Assembly (NCBI GenBank): GCA_027486795.1
Contig: JAIXOI010000004.1
Span: forward strand, 1 to 64,000
DNA length: 64,000 bases
Origin: Sphingobacteriales bacterium
GTDB lineage: Bacteria > Bacteroidota > Bacteroidia > Chitinophagales > CAIOSU01
Direction: 5' to 3'
A model generated the notes under the pieces. The model did not search any database. It saw only the letters and a list, made by a program, of their open reading frames with translations, and was not told the origin of the DNA. This document shows, in pieces, positions 9,276-17,942 of the stretch; positions within the stretch are counted from its first letter, which is position 1, and each line of letters begins with the position of its first letter. The position numbers and the translations under genes are program-made.

Positions 9276-10742
9276 TTGAATAGTACACTGTACTTCGCAT
9301 CACTAATCCTGCTAGGCATGGCTCTCGTTATGGGAGTTCATCCCTTACAGGATATTTTCGAATATTACCGTAAAACACCCGCCGATCCATTTGGGCATAC
9401 GGGAATGAGTGCCGGGCTATTATATGCCATGGTCGCCCTTATTCCGCAGGTGGCAGGGGTGCTTATACTCTTGAATGCGAGGCCGTATACTTCACCTTTA
9501 CTTACTCGGGTGGTTACAATGGCCTTAGGCTTATTACTTTTCCTTGGGTTCTGTATACCTGCTTTGGTACACACCATACAAATAGGTACTATATCTTTTT
9601 TTGGCATTCTTATACTTATTTCTACCCTTGAAATCATCTCTCAGGGATATGCAGCCACACAGACCAAAAGATATACGTTTGCCCTGCTCATACTCATCAT
9701 TACGGAACTACTTTTCGTAGGTGCTGCTGAAATTGGTATTAGGGCCATGGGCACGTTCGTTACCTATCAAGAAAGCAAGCATGAAGTCCCGGTCTCGCCA
9801 TATTATGTACCTCATCGCGACCAAACTTTTCGCAATAGGGAACCGTGGACCGAGCAGCAAGTATCTCCTGAGTTCGAACAATATTTCGCCACAAACAGCG
9901 ATCGAATATTTGACGAGGAAGTACCTGAATATACACTGAGCGAATTCCGTATTCTGGTATTCGGCGATTCATTTGTCCAAGGTATCGGTGCGGTAGATGA
10001 AACGCATGTCAGCGCTACCACACCTCCAGAGTATTCATGGACGGAAATCCTTGAAAGCGAATTGCAGAATCCAACCAATAATTACTTAGATAATACTCCC
10101 TATAAACAGGTTCGTGTTATCAATGCAGGTTTTGCCGGAAGCGACATTGTATACGAATATAACCTTGCGAAAGACTTACTCCCGCGATATCAGCCCAAGC
10201 TCCTTATTGTATGCCTGAACATTTCTGATATTTCCGATATTGTTAGGCGCGGCGGGGAAGAGCGCTTTACAAAAGACGGTTCAACAATTGGTAGGAAAGC
10301 ACCATTTAATGAATGGCTTTATGGCCACTCCCACCTTTATCGGTTTTATCTCCACCGAATACTTGGATATGATCTTATGACCTTTGCCGCACCCAAAGAT
10401 AAGCGCTCAGAAGAATCTCATGCGTTGGAGATAATAACCAATAAGCTGTTCGAGTTCAAAGCATTGGCAGAAGCCAGCAATTCTAACTTACTTGTAGTAT
10501 TCCATCCTTCCCATGGGGAATTGACATATGGACACTTTGGACTTGCTCCTGTGTTTGAAGCAGTGAGTTCACAGATGAACACCATTAATGTTCTCGCCTT
10601 ATTTCACAATAAAGGCATCGGTCCTCAAGATGTCTCTCGCCTTTATTGGCCGATTGACCACCACCACACTGCGTTAGGGTATATGTTCCTTGCGGAATGC
10701 TTAGTAGAGGAAGTGATTCCGTTTGCTAAACACCATCCTTAA
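9276..10742 (+). CDS. Membrane-anchored SGNH/GDSL-type hydrolase
   Basis: About 488 residues. Four hydrophobic segments fill the first 160 residues, followed by an extracytoplasmic SGNH domain: block I is LVFGDSFVQGIG with the nucleophilic Ser, block II is INAGFAGSD, and the C-terminal Asp-His element is IDHHHTALGY. Block III is atypical (CLNISDIS in place of GxND). This fold usually removes O-acyl groups from polysaccharide or lipid; the substrate here is unknown. The first possible start after the upstream stop is a TTG at 9276; the ATG at 9318 is an alternative but would trim the first membrane segment. It is convergent with the integrase, with 14 bp between stops. Confidence 0.75.
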   Translation: MNSTLYFASLILLGMALVMGVHPLQDIFEYYRKTPADPFGHTGMSAGLLYAMVALIPQVAGVLILLNARPYTSPLLTRVVTMALGLLLFLGFCIPALVHTIQIGTISFFGILILISTLEIISQGYAATQTKRYTFALLILIITELLFVGAAEIGIRAMGTFVTYQESKHEVPVSPYYVPHRDQTFRNREPWTEQQVSPEFEQYFATNSDRIFDEEVPEYTLSEFRILVFGDSFVQGIGAVDETHVSATTPPEYSWTEILESELQNPTNNYLDNTPYKQVRVINAGFAGSDIVYEYNLAKDLLPRYQPKLLIVCLNISDISDIVRRGGEERFTKDGSTIGRKAPFNEWLYGHSHLYRFYLHRILGYDLMTFAAPKDKRSEESHALEIITNKLFEFKALAEASNSNLLVVFHPSHGELTYGHFGLAPVFEAVSSQMNTINVLALFHNKGIGPQDVSRLYWPIDHHHTALGYMFLAECLVEEVIPFAKHHP

Positions 10743-10756
10743 TAGAACCATATAAC

Positions 10757-11971
10757 CTACCCAATTATCCGCTCATGTTCCGCATCTAGCGCATCACTTT
10801 GTAAACTATCAAGATAGATTTGTGTCGTCTTAATATTTTGGTGCCCCAGCAGTTCAGATATATTCGCTACTGGAATATTCAAATTCTTCGCCTGGGTAGC
10901 AAAAGAATGCCGACTCACATAACTGGTAAGGTTTTCTTCAATACCACACATCTCCGCAATCTTTTTCAACCGCCGATTAAAACGACTTCTCGCCCACTGA
11001 ATTTCTTTGTAACGCTCTGAGGGGTCTTCTCGAGTAATAATAGGGAAAATGAAATCCTCTCTCCCTTTGCCGTGCAAATAGGTTTTCAAAAGCTCCGCCA
11101 CCTTTTCAGTTATCTTAACATTATAAGGATGGTCCGTCTTCTGCCGTTGATATAGGATACGCCCATCTACAATGTTCATCACTTGCAAGTGAGCCAGGTC
11201 AGTAAAAGACATGCCTCGCATGTAGAAACTAAACAAGAAATAGTTACGGGCATGGGATAATGGTGTGCCAGCTGGCAGCTTGAAACTCCGAATCCGCTCT
11301 ATGGCATCCATGCTAATTGCCCGCTTCTGGGTTTGGGTGGATTTAATCTGATAATGTTCGAAAGGGTAGAGTTCCTTATCCACTGCTCCACTCTTGATCG
11401 CTTTGTTGTAAATTGCACGAATCGTGCGCATGTAAACTGACAAACCATTGTAACTATTGCCTTTTGCCAAATGAGCCTTCTCAAACTTATTGAGAAACGC
11501 ATAGTTCAATTCGAGAAAACCCAAATCCTTTCCATGGCAAAAAGTAGAAAGCACCGCAACAACCTGCTTATACGCCCTGGCATTGCCAATACGCTTCGCC
11601 TCAATCATTTCATCAATCAACCCATCAGTAAAGGTAAAAAACGATGACTTCTTTGACCTTCCTTCAATAAGCTCTTTTATCTCTTTTGCCGAACAATTTG
11701 CAAGCTTATGTTGCTCATGCAGCTTGGTAATAACATCGAGCGCTTCAGAGCGCTTTTTGGCAAACATGTTATTAAGCCGTTGCACCGATTCCGTACCGCG
11801 GTAAGACGTATTTACCTTCTTGGCCCTATCATCCCAGTCTTTTTCACGGAACGAATATCCAGTGGTAATCTGGGCGGTTTCCCTATCCTTAATGATTCGG
11901 AGGAGAAGCGGGTAGGTATCATCGGGCTTTTTACGCCGCTTATCCAAAGAGAGAATTACGTTCGCTTTCAT
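10757..11971 (-). CDS. Tyrosine recombinase/integrase of a Bacteroidota genomic island
   Basis: Site-specific integrase, about 405 residues from the ATG at 11971 (MKANVILSLDKRRKKPDD), the usual start of this family; an upstream extension is possible. The order is an N-terminal arm-binding domain, a SAM-like core-binding domain (from FFTFTDGLIDEMIEAK), then the catalytic domain. The Arg I motif is in FYMRGMSFTDLAHL, and Arg II with His in YVSRHSFATQAK. LLGHQ and the nucleophilic Tyr in TTQIYLDSL follow. It sits 140 bp from a tRNA-Arg 3' fragment, so it most likely inserted the element at that tRNA. Confidence 0.93.
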   Translation of the reverse strand: MKANVILSLDKRRKKPDDTYPLLLRIIKDRETAQITTGYSFREKDWDDRAKKVNTSYRGTESVQRLNNMFAKKRSEALDVITKLHEQHKLANCSAKEIKELIEGRSKKSSFFTFTDGLIDEMIEAKRIGNARAYKQVVAVLSTFCHGKDLGFLELNYAFLNKFEKAHLAKGNSYNGLSVYMRTIRAIYNKAIKSGAVDKELYPFEHYQIKSTQTQKRAISMDAIERIRSFKLPAGTPLSHARNYFLFSFYMRGMSFTDLAHLQVMNIVDGRILYQRQKTDHPYNVKITEKVAELLKTYLHGKGREDFIFPIITREDPSERYKEIQWARSRFNRRLKKIAEMCGIEENLTSYVSRHSFATQAKNLNIPVANISELLGHQNIKTTQIYLDSLQSDALDAEHERIIG

Positions 11972-12111
11972 GGGTGTATTTCTATAACTGCACAAACATT
12001 GCACAAACAAATTGTCAATTCGCATGGAACCATACTGAACCGCACGATTCACAAAGCATTGAAAATCAACAATTACAAAGATACGAAAGAGTGTTTAAAA
12101 GGGCAATACCC

Positions 12112-12157
12112 CTGCCTTCTAAGCAGACGGTCATGGGTTCGAATCCCGTCGCGATCA
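12112..12157 (+). other. tRNA-Arg(UCU) 3' fragment, probable attR of the island
   Basis: The sequence contains the anticodon loop CTTCTAA (anticodon TCT), the 3' anticodon strand GCAGA, a T arm with TTCGAAT closed by ATGGG/CCCGT, the 3' acceptor strand CGCGATC and a discriminator A. No matching 5' acceptor strand (GATCGCG) or D arm lies upstream, and pairing fails at position 27, so homology stops inside the anticodon stem. A tRNA 3' half next to a tyrosine integrase is the expected end of an integrated element. Because the fragment reads left to right, the intact tRNA and the other end should lie to the left, outside the window. Confidence 0.75.
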
Positions 12158-12343
12158 CAGCTTTAGTTTTCAGTTGAGTGATTTTAGGTATCTCAATTGG
12201 CAATTTATTTTGTATTATTTTAACTACCGCACCATACAACCTAAGGTCTGTATTCGGTTAGAATGGCCTAGCCTTCGCGCAACTAACCTACCGCGTTAGG
12301 TTACATTTACCCACCATTCCCATTTATCCAATATCTTTATAGT

Positions 12344-13495
12344 GTGTTGGTGCTCGCAATCCTCCTTTTTACCCTCCTAGTAGTGGCCGTTTACATGGGC
12401 CTCATGCAGTTTTATAGCTGGGGTTGGATATTGACGCCATTATTTGAACCAAAGAGTACTTATCTGCCACAAAGTAAAGTAACGGTGCTGGTGCCGGCGC
12501 GCAACGAAGCCAGCAATATAGCGCAAGTGCTGCTAAGTTTAAAGGCACAAAATTACCCTGAAGCATTGTATGAAATACTGGTTATTGACGACCATAGCGA
12601 TGATAGTACAGCGGCAATAGCCTTGGGCTTGAATGTAAAAACCATTACTTTACCCGAAGGGCTGCAAGGTAAAAAAGCAGCTATTACTTATGGTGTGGCT
12701 CTATCATCGGGCAACCTTATTATAACCACCGATGCCGATTGCCAGATGGGCACCAATTGGTTAAGCACCATAGTACAGTATTATGAGCAGCACAACCATA
12801 GGGTTATTACTGGGCCGGTATCTTTCAATCGTATAGCATCACCTAGCAACAATTCCCTTTTGCATTACTTCCAAAGTCTTGATCTGATGGGGTTAATGTT
12901 TATTACAGCAGGTAGTCTTCGTTTCAAGTTTCCGCATATGGCCAATGGCGCCAACTTTGCGTTCGAGAAAAAGCTGTTTACTGCATTAAACGGGTATTCG
13001 GGTATCGATAATACCCCAACTGGCGATGACATTCTCTTTTTGTTGAAAGCACACAGTCATTACCCTGGCTGCGCTGGCTTTGTTAAAGCCAAAGAGGCTA
13101 TAGTAAATACCGCTAGTGCCAATAGTTGGGCGGCATTTTGGCAGCAACGCAGGCGTTGGGTAAGCAAATCGGATGGTTTTGGCGATGTTCGGCTTACGGC
13201 TATATTGGTGTTCTATTATTTTTATGCCTTGTTAACGGTTTTGTTTGGCATAACCATGTTTTTTAAGCCACTGTTCTTTCTGCCATTTGGTATCTTATTT
13301 TTCGGAAAACTTGTTTCGGAGGTGGTTATAATGGCGCATGCAGCAGCTTTTTTCGGCAAAATGAGAGAATTGCTGTGGTTTATTCCAGCTCAAATAGTGC
13401 ACATTTATTATGTATTGCGTATAGGTATTGAGGCCAAAATGTTTAAATATAACTGGAAAGGCCGCAGCTACACCCAAAAACACGAGACAAAATAG
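12344..13495 (+). CDS. Family 2 glycosyltransferase, membrane-bound
   Basis: About 383 residues from a GTG start. A first membrane helix is followed by a GT-A domain: VTVLVPARNEASNIAQV, VIDDHSDDST, the TTDADC (DxD) metal site, TGDDILFL and the QQRRRW acceptor-binding motif. Two to three membrane helices close the protein. The architecture suits processive or lipid-linked transfer of an NDP-sugar at the inner membrane; the acceptor cannot be told. This is the first gene right of the island boundary and has no operon partner. Exact start uncertain, as GTG codons occur at 12344 and 12350. Confidence 0.85.
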   Translation: MLVLAILLFTLLVVAVYMGLMQFYSWGWILTPLFEPKSTYLPQSKVTVLVPARNEASNIAQVLLSLKAQNYPEALYEILVIDDHSDDSTAAIALGLNVKTITLPEGLQGKKAAITYGVALSSGNLIITTDADCQMGTNWLSTIVQYYEQHNHRVITGPVSFNRIASPSNNSLLHYFQSLDLMGLMFITAGSLRFKFPHMANGANFAFEKKLFTALNGYSGIDNTPTGDDILFLLKAHSHYPGCAGFVKAKEAIVNTASANSWAAFWQQRRRWVSKSDGFGDVRLTAILVFYYFYALLTVLFGITMFFKPLFFLPFGILFFGKLVSEVVIMAHAAAFFGKMRELLWFIPAQIVHIYYVLRIGIEAKMFKYNWKGRSYTQKHETK

Positions 13496-13575
13496 TAGCC
13501 TTTTCCCTATTTTTACCCTTGCTTACACTCCGCAATTCTTTATTTTAGTTACTTTCACATTTGTTGGCGCACAGT

Positions 13576-14805
13576 ATGAAAGAAAAGCAGGGACAGTCGC
13601 CCAGTGCAAGGGCTTTTAACAGATTTATTCGCAACCGCTCGGCCATGGTAGGCATGGGCATTACCCTGTTGTCAGTTATTGTAGCACTATTAGGTTATCT
13701 AATTACCCCCGATTCTACTCCTTTTGCAAACGAACAAATACTGCCTATAAATTATAAGTCTCCTGGCTTTGAAATACAAATGCTGAAGGTTCGAAAGAAC
13801 AGAGAAGTACCCGAAACTGGCTTTTTTAGCCAAATGCTTTATGGTGCGCCCAATGCTTATACCTTGGTACCGCTTAACAGCTACCAAATAATAGGAGATA
13901 CACTTTACGCTGAGACCTTTGCTGGCGATAGTAATCGATCGAAACCTGAGAAATACCATTTGGTTGATTTGGTCTTTGCTATCGATGAAACGAATCCTAA
14001 TGTCCAGCACGAAGGCGAAACTATTTATTACAATGATTTGGCAGGCCAGCAACAATCAGTTTTGGCAAAGGAGCTAACCGTTAGGGTGGAGAAGGAAAAC
14101 TTTGCAACACACACCTATTATCTAGGAACTGATAAATACGGGCGCGATATTTTGAGCCAGTTGATGATAGGCACGCGCGTATCATTAATGGTGGGCTTAA
14201 TGGCCATGATTATTTCGGTGCTGCTGGGAGTTATACTAGGGGCCTTGGCAGGTTATTTTGGGGGCTGGTTGGATGATGTTATCATGTATCTAGTAAACGT
14301 TATTTGGGCCATACCTACCATACTTTTGGTTTTCGCAATTGCTATCGCTTTTGAGGACCGTGGTTTGTGGCAGGTGTTTTTTGCCATTGGGGTAACTATG
14401 TGGGTTGAGGTCGCTCGTATTGTGCGCGGACAGGTCATAAGCATGCGCGAAATGCAGTTTGTTGAGGCGGCCAAAAGTTTAGGATATAGCGAAGGCAGAA
14501 CCATTTTTAAGCACATATTACCAAACATAACAGGACCAATTATCGTACAAGCAGCTGCAAACTTTGCTTCGGCTATTTTGATAGAGGCAGGCCTAAGCTA
14601 TTTGGGCCTTGGCGCAAAAACCGAGGTGCCAACTTGGGGCCGCATGCTCAGCGACAATTACGGTTACATTATCAGCGGTAACAATTCGTTTCTGGCGCTA
14701 TCGCCGGGCATTGCCATTATGTTGCTAGTATTGGCATTTAATCTGCTAGGAAACGGTTTGAGAGATGCATTTGACGTAAAAACAAGCTTGCAAAGTAATC
14801 GGTAA
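13576..14805 (+). CDS. ABC transporter permease, DppC/OppC type
   Basis: Inner-membrane permease, about 410 residues from the ATG at 13576 (MKEKQGQS). After TM1 comes a long non-membrane insertion of about 150 residues, then the BPD_transp_1 domain: TDKYGRDILSQLMIGTRVSL, five further helices, and the EAA loop EAAKSLGYSEGRTIFKHILP, which contacts the ATPase. This form belongs to dipeptide/oligopeptide transporters, but no ATPase, binding protein or second permease lies nearby. The extra domain after TM1 is larger than in enterobacterial OppC. Substrate unknown. Confidence 0.88.
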   Translation: MKEKQGQSPSARAFNRFIRNRSAMVGMGITLLSVIVALLGYLITPDSTPFANEQILPINYKSPGFEIQMLKVRKNREVPETGFFSQMLYGAPNAYTLVPLNSYQIIGDTLYAETFAGDSNRSKPEKYHLVDLVFAIDETNPNVQHEGETIYYNDLAGQQQSVLAKELTVRVEKENFATHTYYLGTDKYGRDILSQLMIGTRVSLMVGLMAMIISVLLGVILGALAGYFGGWLDDVIMYLVNVIWAIPTILLVFAIAIAFEDRGLWQVFFAIGVTMWVEVARIVRGQVISMREMQFVEAAKSLGYSEGRTIFKHILPNITGPIIVQAAANFASAILIEAGLSYLGLGAKTEVPTWGRMLSDNYGYIISGNNSFLALSPGIAIMLLVLAFNLLGNGLRDAFDVKTSLQSNR

Positions 14806-14840
14806 AAAGTAGTATATTTAGACTTAGGGCTAAGCAATTG

Positions 14841-16088
14841 ATGAAGGAAACACATCCGGAAACTATCGTAGACGATAAAGTAGCACACTTGGAAAGGTTG
14901 CTAACTGTCAAGCAATTGCAGATCAATTCGTTATTAGAAGTATCCCAAGCTATTAATAATAATTTCTCTACTTCGGCGCTTTTTCGCATCTACGAGTTTA
15001 TCCTTCGCGCCCAAATGGGTATACAGCGGTTGTTGGTTTTTATCAAAAACGATAAGTGGGATTGTGTTTGTAACTCGGGCGTAAGTGATTCGTTTCGCGA
15101 AATCAATGTCGATGTCGATTTATCTTCATTTCGGAACATTGCTACCATTAACGTTTCTCGAAACGAGAAACTAAAGGAGTTTGACGTAATAATACCAGTA
15201 CTGCACAAGGACACGCCTTTGGCTTACGTACTTATTGGCGACTTGAAAACGGATGATAACGATTCGTTGGAAGAGAAACTGAAGTTCATACAAACCATTA
15301 CCAATATTGTTATTGTGGCCGTGGAGAACAAAAAGCTCTTCAATAATCAGATTCAGCAGGAAGTAATGCGCAAAGAGCTTGAGTTTGCAGCAAAAATGCA
15401 ATCGATGCTTATACCAAGCGACTTGCCCAATAACAGTGTGATAGAGATGGCCTCGGTATATTTGCCACACCACGATATTGGCGGCGATTATTACGATTGC
15501 TTAGAGATTTCGGAAACGGAACTGCTCTTTTGCATTGGCGATATATCAGGTAAAGGTATTGCAGCGGCTTTGTTGATGGCCAACTTTCAGGCCAACCTTC
15601 GTGGGGAGGTGAGTAAACTCGATAACTTAGGAGAGTTTGTTCAGTACCTGAACGTAAAGGTTAACCAGATAACCAAAGGGGAAAAGTTTATTACCCTATT
15701 TATTGGAGTATACAATAGCGAAACGCGCATTTTGAGGTATGTAAACGCTGGTCACAACCCACCCTTGTTGTTAAAAGACGGAGCCATAACCGAACTAGAT
15801 AAGGGCTGCACGTTGTTGGGCATGTTCGAAGCGCTGCCAGTGATGCGCATTGGTAAGGAAAGAATACCTGAAGGTGCCGTGCTGATAAACTATACTGATG
15901 GGTTGATTGATTTTGAAAACGGCAAAGGCGAGTACTTCTCTCAAGAGCGTTTAGAAACTTTCTTGGTAAGCAATGGCGAGCTACAAATGGAGGATTTCAA
16001 TAAAAACCTCTTGAAATACGTATCCGACTTTAAAGGAGAAGGCTTGTTTATTGACGACATTACTATCTTAAGCTGCCGCTTTTTCTAG
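14841..16088 (+). CDS. SpoIIE-type PP2C phosphatase with GAF-like sensor
   Basis: About 415 residues from the ATG at 14841; the preceding TTG is less likely. The N-terminal half, after a short coiled coil, looks like a GAF-type domain. The C-terminal half is an RsbU/SpoIIE phosphatase: FAAKMQSMLIPSDLPN, then the metal-binding HHDIGGDYYDC, FCIGDISGKGIAAALLMA, YVNAGHNPPLLL and NYTDGLIDFEN. Such enzymes dephosphorylate anti-anti-sigma (STAS) proteins in partner-switching pathways. No STAS or RsbW gene is adjacent, so the partner must be elsewhere. Confidence 0.88.
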   Translation: MKETHPETIVDDKVAHLERLLTVKQLQINSLLEVSQAINNNFSTSALFRIYEFILRAQMGIQRLLVFIKNDKWDCVCNSGVSDSFREINVDVDLSSFRNIATINVSRNEKLKEFDVIIPVLHKDTPLAYVLIGDLKTDDNDSLEEKLKFIQTITNIVIVAVENKKLFNNQIQQEVMRKELEFAAKMQSMLIPSDLPNNSVIEMASVYLPHHDIGGDYYDCLEISETELLFCIGDISGKGIAAALLMANFQANLRGEVSKLDNLGEFVQYLNVKVNQITKGEKFITLFIGVYNSETRILRYVNAGHNPPLLLKDGAITELDKGCTLLGMFEALPVMRIGKERIPEGAVLINYTDGLIDFENGKGEYFSQERLETFLVSNGELQMEDFNKNLLKYVSDFKGEGLFIDDITILSCRFF

Positions 16089-16144
16089 GATACCGTCCTA
16101 ATTATTTTCAATCTTAAATCTATAATTTTAAATGGCGCAGTAGA

Positions 16145-16657
16145 TTATGGCTTCTGCATTACGGTGCCACAGTTTTTACAAGTGCTCAGTTCTTCGCTGT
16201 TGTAAAAAGTCTGCATTACCTTGGGCAGTTGGGTTACAATGTCGGTAAGGGCAAAATATTCTTCATATAGTTTGTGGTTGCAGTTTTCGCAGTACCAAAG
16301 AAAGCCATCTTGTTCTCCCTCTTTGCGATAGCGCTCAATTACCAAACCTACTGAGTTGGCAGGCCGCTGTGGCGAATGTGGTACGCGCTGCGGCAACAAA
16401 AAGATGTCTCCTTCATTAATATGGATATCAATAGGTTTACCATCTTCAATTATCTTTACTACAATGTTACCCTCTAGTTGATAAAATAGTTCCTCACCCT
16501 CTTCCCAATGATAATCTTTACGGTTGTTTGGGCCACCCACCACCATTACAATAAAGTCGTCGTTGCCTTTATACACCTGCTGGTTGCCAACAGGCGGTTT
16601 AAGCAAGTGGCGGTTATCGTCAATCCACTTTTTGATGTTAAAGGGGCGAGTTATCAT
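16145..16657 (-). CDS. nbaC: 3-hydroxyanthranilate 3,4-dioxygenase
   Basis: Cupin dioxygenase of the kynurenine pathway, opening 3-hydroxyanthranilate to 2-amino-3-carboxymuconate semialdehyde (a route to quinolinate and NAD, or to degradation). It has 170 residues, the bacterial length. Fe(II) ligands appear as His and Glu in DYHWEEGEELFYQ and His in RVPHSPQRP. The C-terminal rubredoxin-like metal site has CENC and CKNC pairs. No other kynurenine gene is adjacent; an aldehyde dehydrogenase of plausible matching subfamily is at 34564 on the other strand. Confidence 0.93.
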   Translation of the reverse strand: MITRPFNIKKWIDDNRHLLKPPVGNQQVYKGNDDFIVMVVGGPNNRKDYHWEEGEELFYQLEGNIVVKIIEDGKPIDIHINEGDIFLLPQRVPHSPQRPANSVGLVIERYRKEGEQDGFLWYCENCNHKLYEEYFALTDIVTQLPKVMQTFYNSEELSTCKNCGTVMQKP

Positions 16658-16999
16658 ATTGGTTTCGAATTACAGGTTGCGAGTTACAGAAATATCTGCA
16701 GCTCTTTAAAGTTAGCAAAACTTGGTTAGGTAGTAAAAGATAAGAATTTTTAGAAGTACCAAGTACGATTTACGATTGAGTTTTGTAATGCGCCGTTTCA
16801 AGCTCCTTCCCCTTTTTCAGGCATGTCATTTTGAGCGGAGCCGAAAGAGGGAGGTTAGGAGGGGGTTGTTTGGGTAAGCAATGGATTTTAAATTATGACT
16901 GGTGATCATGTAGGCAGATTATTACAACCCAATTACCTAAAACCCCCTGCACTTTTATTAGTTTCACATCTCTCCTTTCATATTTCGTATTTTGACGCC
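16658..16999. repeat. Intergenic region with heptameric and dispersed repeat fragments
   Basis: No gene is seen. Positions 16754-16781 hold degenerate 7-bp units (AAGTACC, AAGTACG, ATTTACG). Positions 16961-16995 hold pyrimidine-rich 7-bp units (GTTTCAC to ATTTCGT). Positions 16824-16848 match the GTCATTnTGAGCGGAGnCGAA dispersed repeat I associate with Bacteroidota genomes. Both flanking genes, nbaC and the SDR, start away from this region, so their promoters must be here. Confidence 0.6.
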
Positions 17000-17794
17000 A
17001 TGAATTTAGATCTTACCGGAAAGTATGCCCTAGTAGGTGGTGCCAGCAAAGGCATCGGCCGTGCCGTGGCCGAAGAGTTGGCACTGTTGGGTGTCAACGT
17101 GATTGTAATGGCCCGCTCGCAAGATTTGTTGCAGCAAGCAGTAGCGGCATTGCCCAATAACGGTACCCAGAAGCACCACTATATTGTGGCCGATAACAGC
17201 CAACCACAAGCCTTACGCGAGGCGGTGGTGACATTTATGCAAGAGCACAATTTGTTTACGATACACATATTGGTAAACAACACCGGAGGCCCCGCTGGAG
17301 GTACTGCTATTGACGCCAAGCCTGAGGAGTTTGTGAGCGCTTTTACCAACCACTTACTTTGCAACCAACACCTTGCCCAAATATTAGTGCCAGGCATGAA
17401 GGCTGCGGGTTTTGGGCGCATTATCAACATTATTAGCACAAGCGTAAAGCAGCCTATACCAGGTCTTGGCGTGAGCAATAGCATCCGAGGGGCGGTGGCA
17501 AACTGGTCTAAAACCCTGTCGTTGGAGCTAGGGCAATATGGCATTACTGTAAACAATGTTTTACCAGGCTTTACCGAAACCGAACGATTGGAGAGTATCA
17601 TTGCAAACAAAGCCTCCAAAACAGGAAATGATGAAGCTGCAATTATTGAACAAATGAAACAGGAAACCCCTGTCCGCCGCTTTGCCACAGCCAACGAAGT
17701 GGCCGCAGCCGCAGCATTTTTGGCCAGCCCAGCCGCTGCTTATGTTAATGGCATTAATTTGCCGGTAGATGGTGGAAGAACGGCAAGTCTTTGA
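17000..17794 (+). CDS. Short-chain dehydrogenase/reductase, atypical catalytic motif
   Basis: About 264 residues from the ATG at 17000 (MNLDLTGKYALVGG), where SDR proteins normally begin. The nucleotide site GGASKGIGRAVAEELA and VNNTGGP (NAG-like) are present, as is the C-terminal NGINLPVDGG. The active-site Ser region is NIISTSVKQPIPGLG, but the usual YxxxK is replaced by VSNSIRGAVANWSK, so the catalytic Tyr is missing. I recall a subfamily with an SN..R version of this site annotated as FabG-like. Its reaction is unknown. It is divergent from nbaC. Confidence 0.82.
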   Translation: MNLDLTGKYALVGGASKGIGRAVAEELALLGVNVIVMARSQDLLQQAVAALPNNGTQKHHYIVADNSQPQALREAVVTFMQEHNLFTIHILVNNTGGPAGGTAIDAKPEEFVSAFTNHLLCNQHLAQILVPGMKAAGFGRIINIISTSVKQPIPGLGVSNSIRGAVANWSKTLSLELGQYGITVNNVLPGFTETERLESIIANKASKTGNDEAAIIEQMKQETPVRRFATANEVAAAAAFLASPAAAYVNGINLPVDGGRTASL

Positions 17795-17796
17795 TT

Positions 17797-17942
17797 GGAT
17801 GACAAAAAATTTGATGACAGAAAATAGATAACAAATGAAAGAGGGTTTAAACTTTTAGACTTTCTGCACTTTTTGTTTCAAATTTATCATCTGCCATCTT
17901 TCGATTTTTTATCTGTCATTTATCATCTTTTATCTTTCTCAT
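17797..17942. repeat. Paired degenerate heptamer arrays before the GHMP kinase gene
   Basis: The right arm (17883-17942) is about eight 7-bp units of ATCTTTC/ATTTATC type and runs directly into the TTG start of the next gene. The left arm (about 17797-17850) has the complementary character (TGACAAA, TGACAGA at 14-bp spacing). Together they make an imperfect inverted pair able to fold in RNA. Confidence 0.6.

Larger units (their letters stand above)
1..12157. mobile_element. Right part of a tRNA-Arg-integrated genomic island carrying CRISPR-Cas9
   Basis: The right boundary is the tRNA-Arg 3' remnant at 12157, with the integrase just inside it. By the geometry of tRNA-targeted integration the element extends leftward through the SGNH hydrolase, secreted protein, XRE gene and CRISPR-Cas locus. 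The left end is not visible, so inclusion of cas9 is inference. The heptameric spacer repeats frequent from 16.7 to 48.5 kb are not clear inside this segment. A smaller element ending between 8 and 10.7 kb is possible, but I saw no second tRNA copy there. Confidence 0.45.

Noticed and set aside
12060-12157. Intact tRNA gene ending at 12157
   Set aside because: The anticodon stem is broken at its outer pair and neither a D arm nor a 5' acceptor strand complementary to CGCGATC exists upstream.
11708-12177. Open frames on the plus strand across the integrase start and tRNA fragment
   Set aside because: They are antisense to the integrase and run through the tRNA remnant; no protein-like features.
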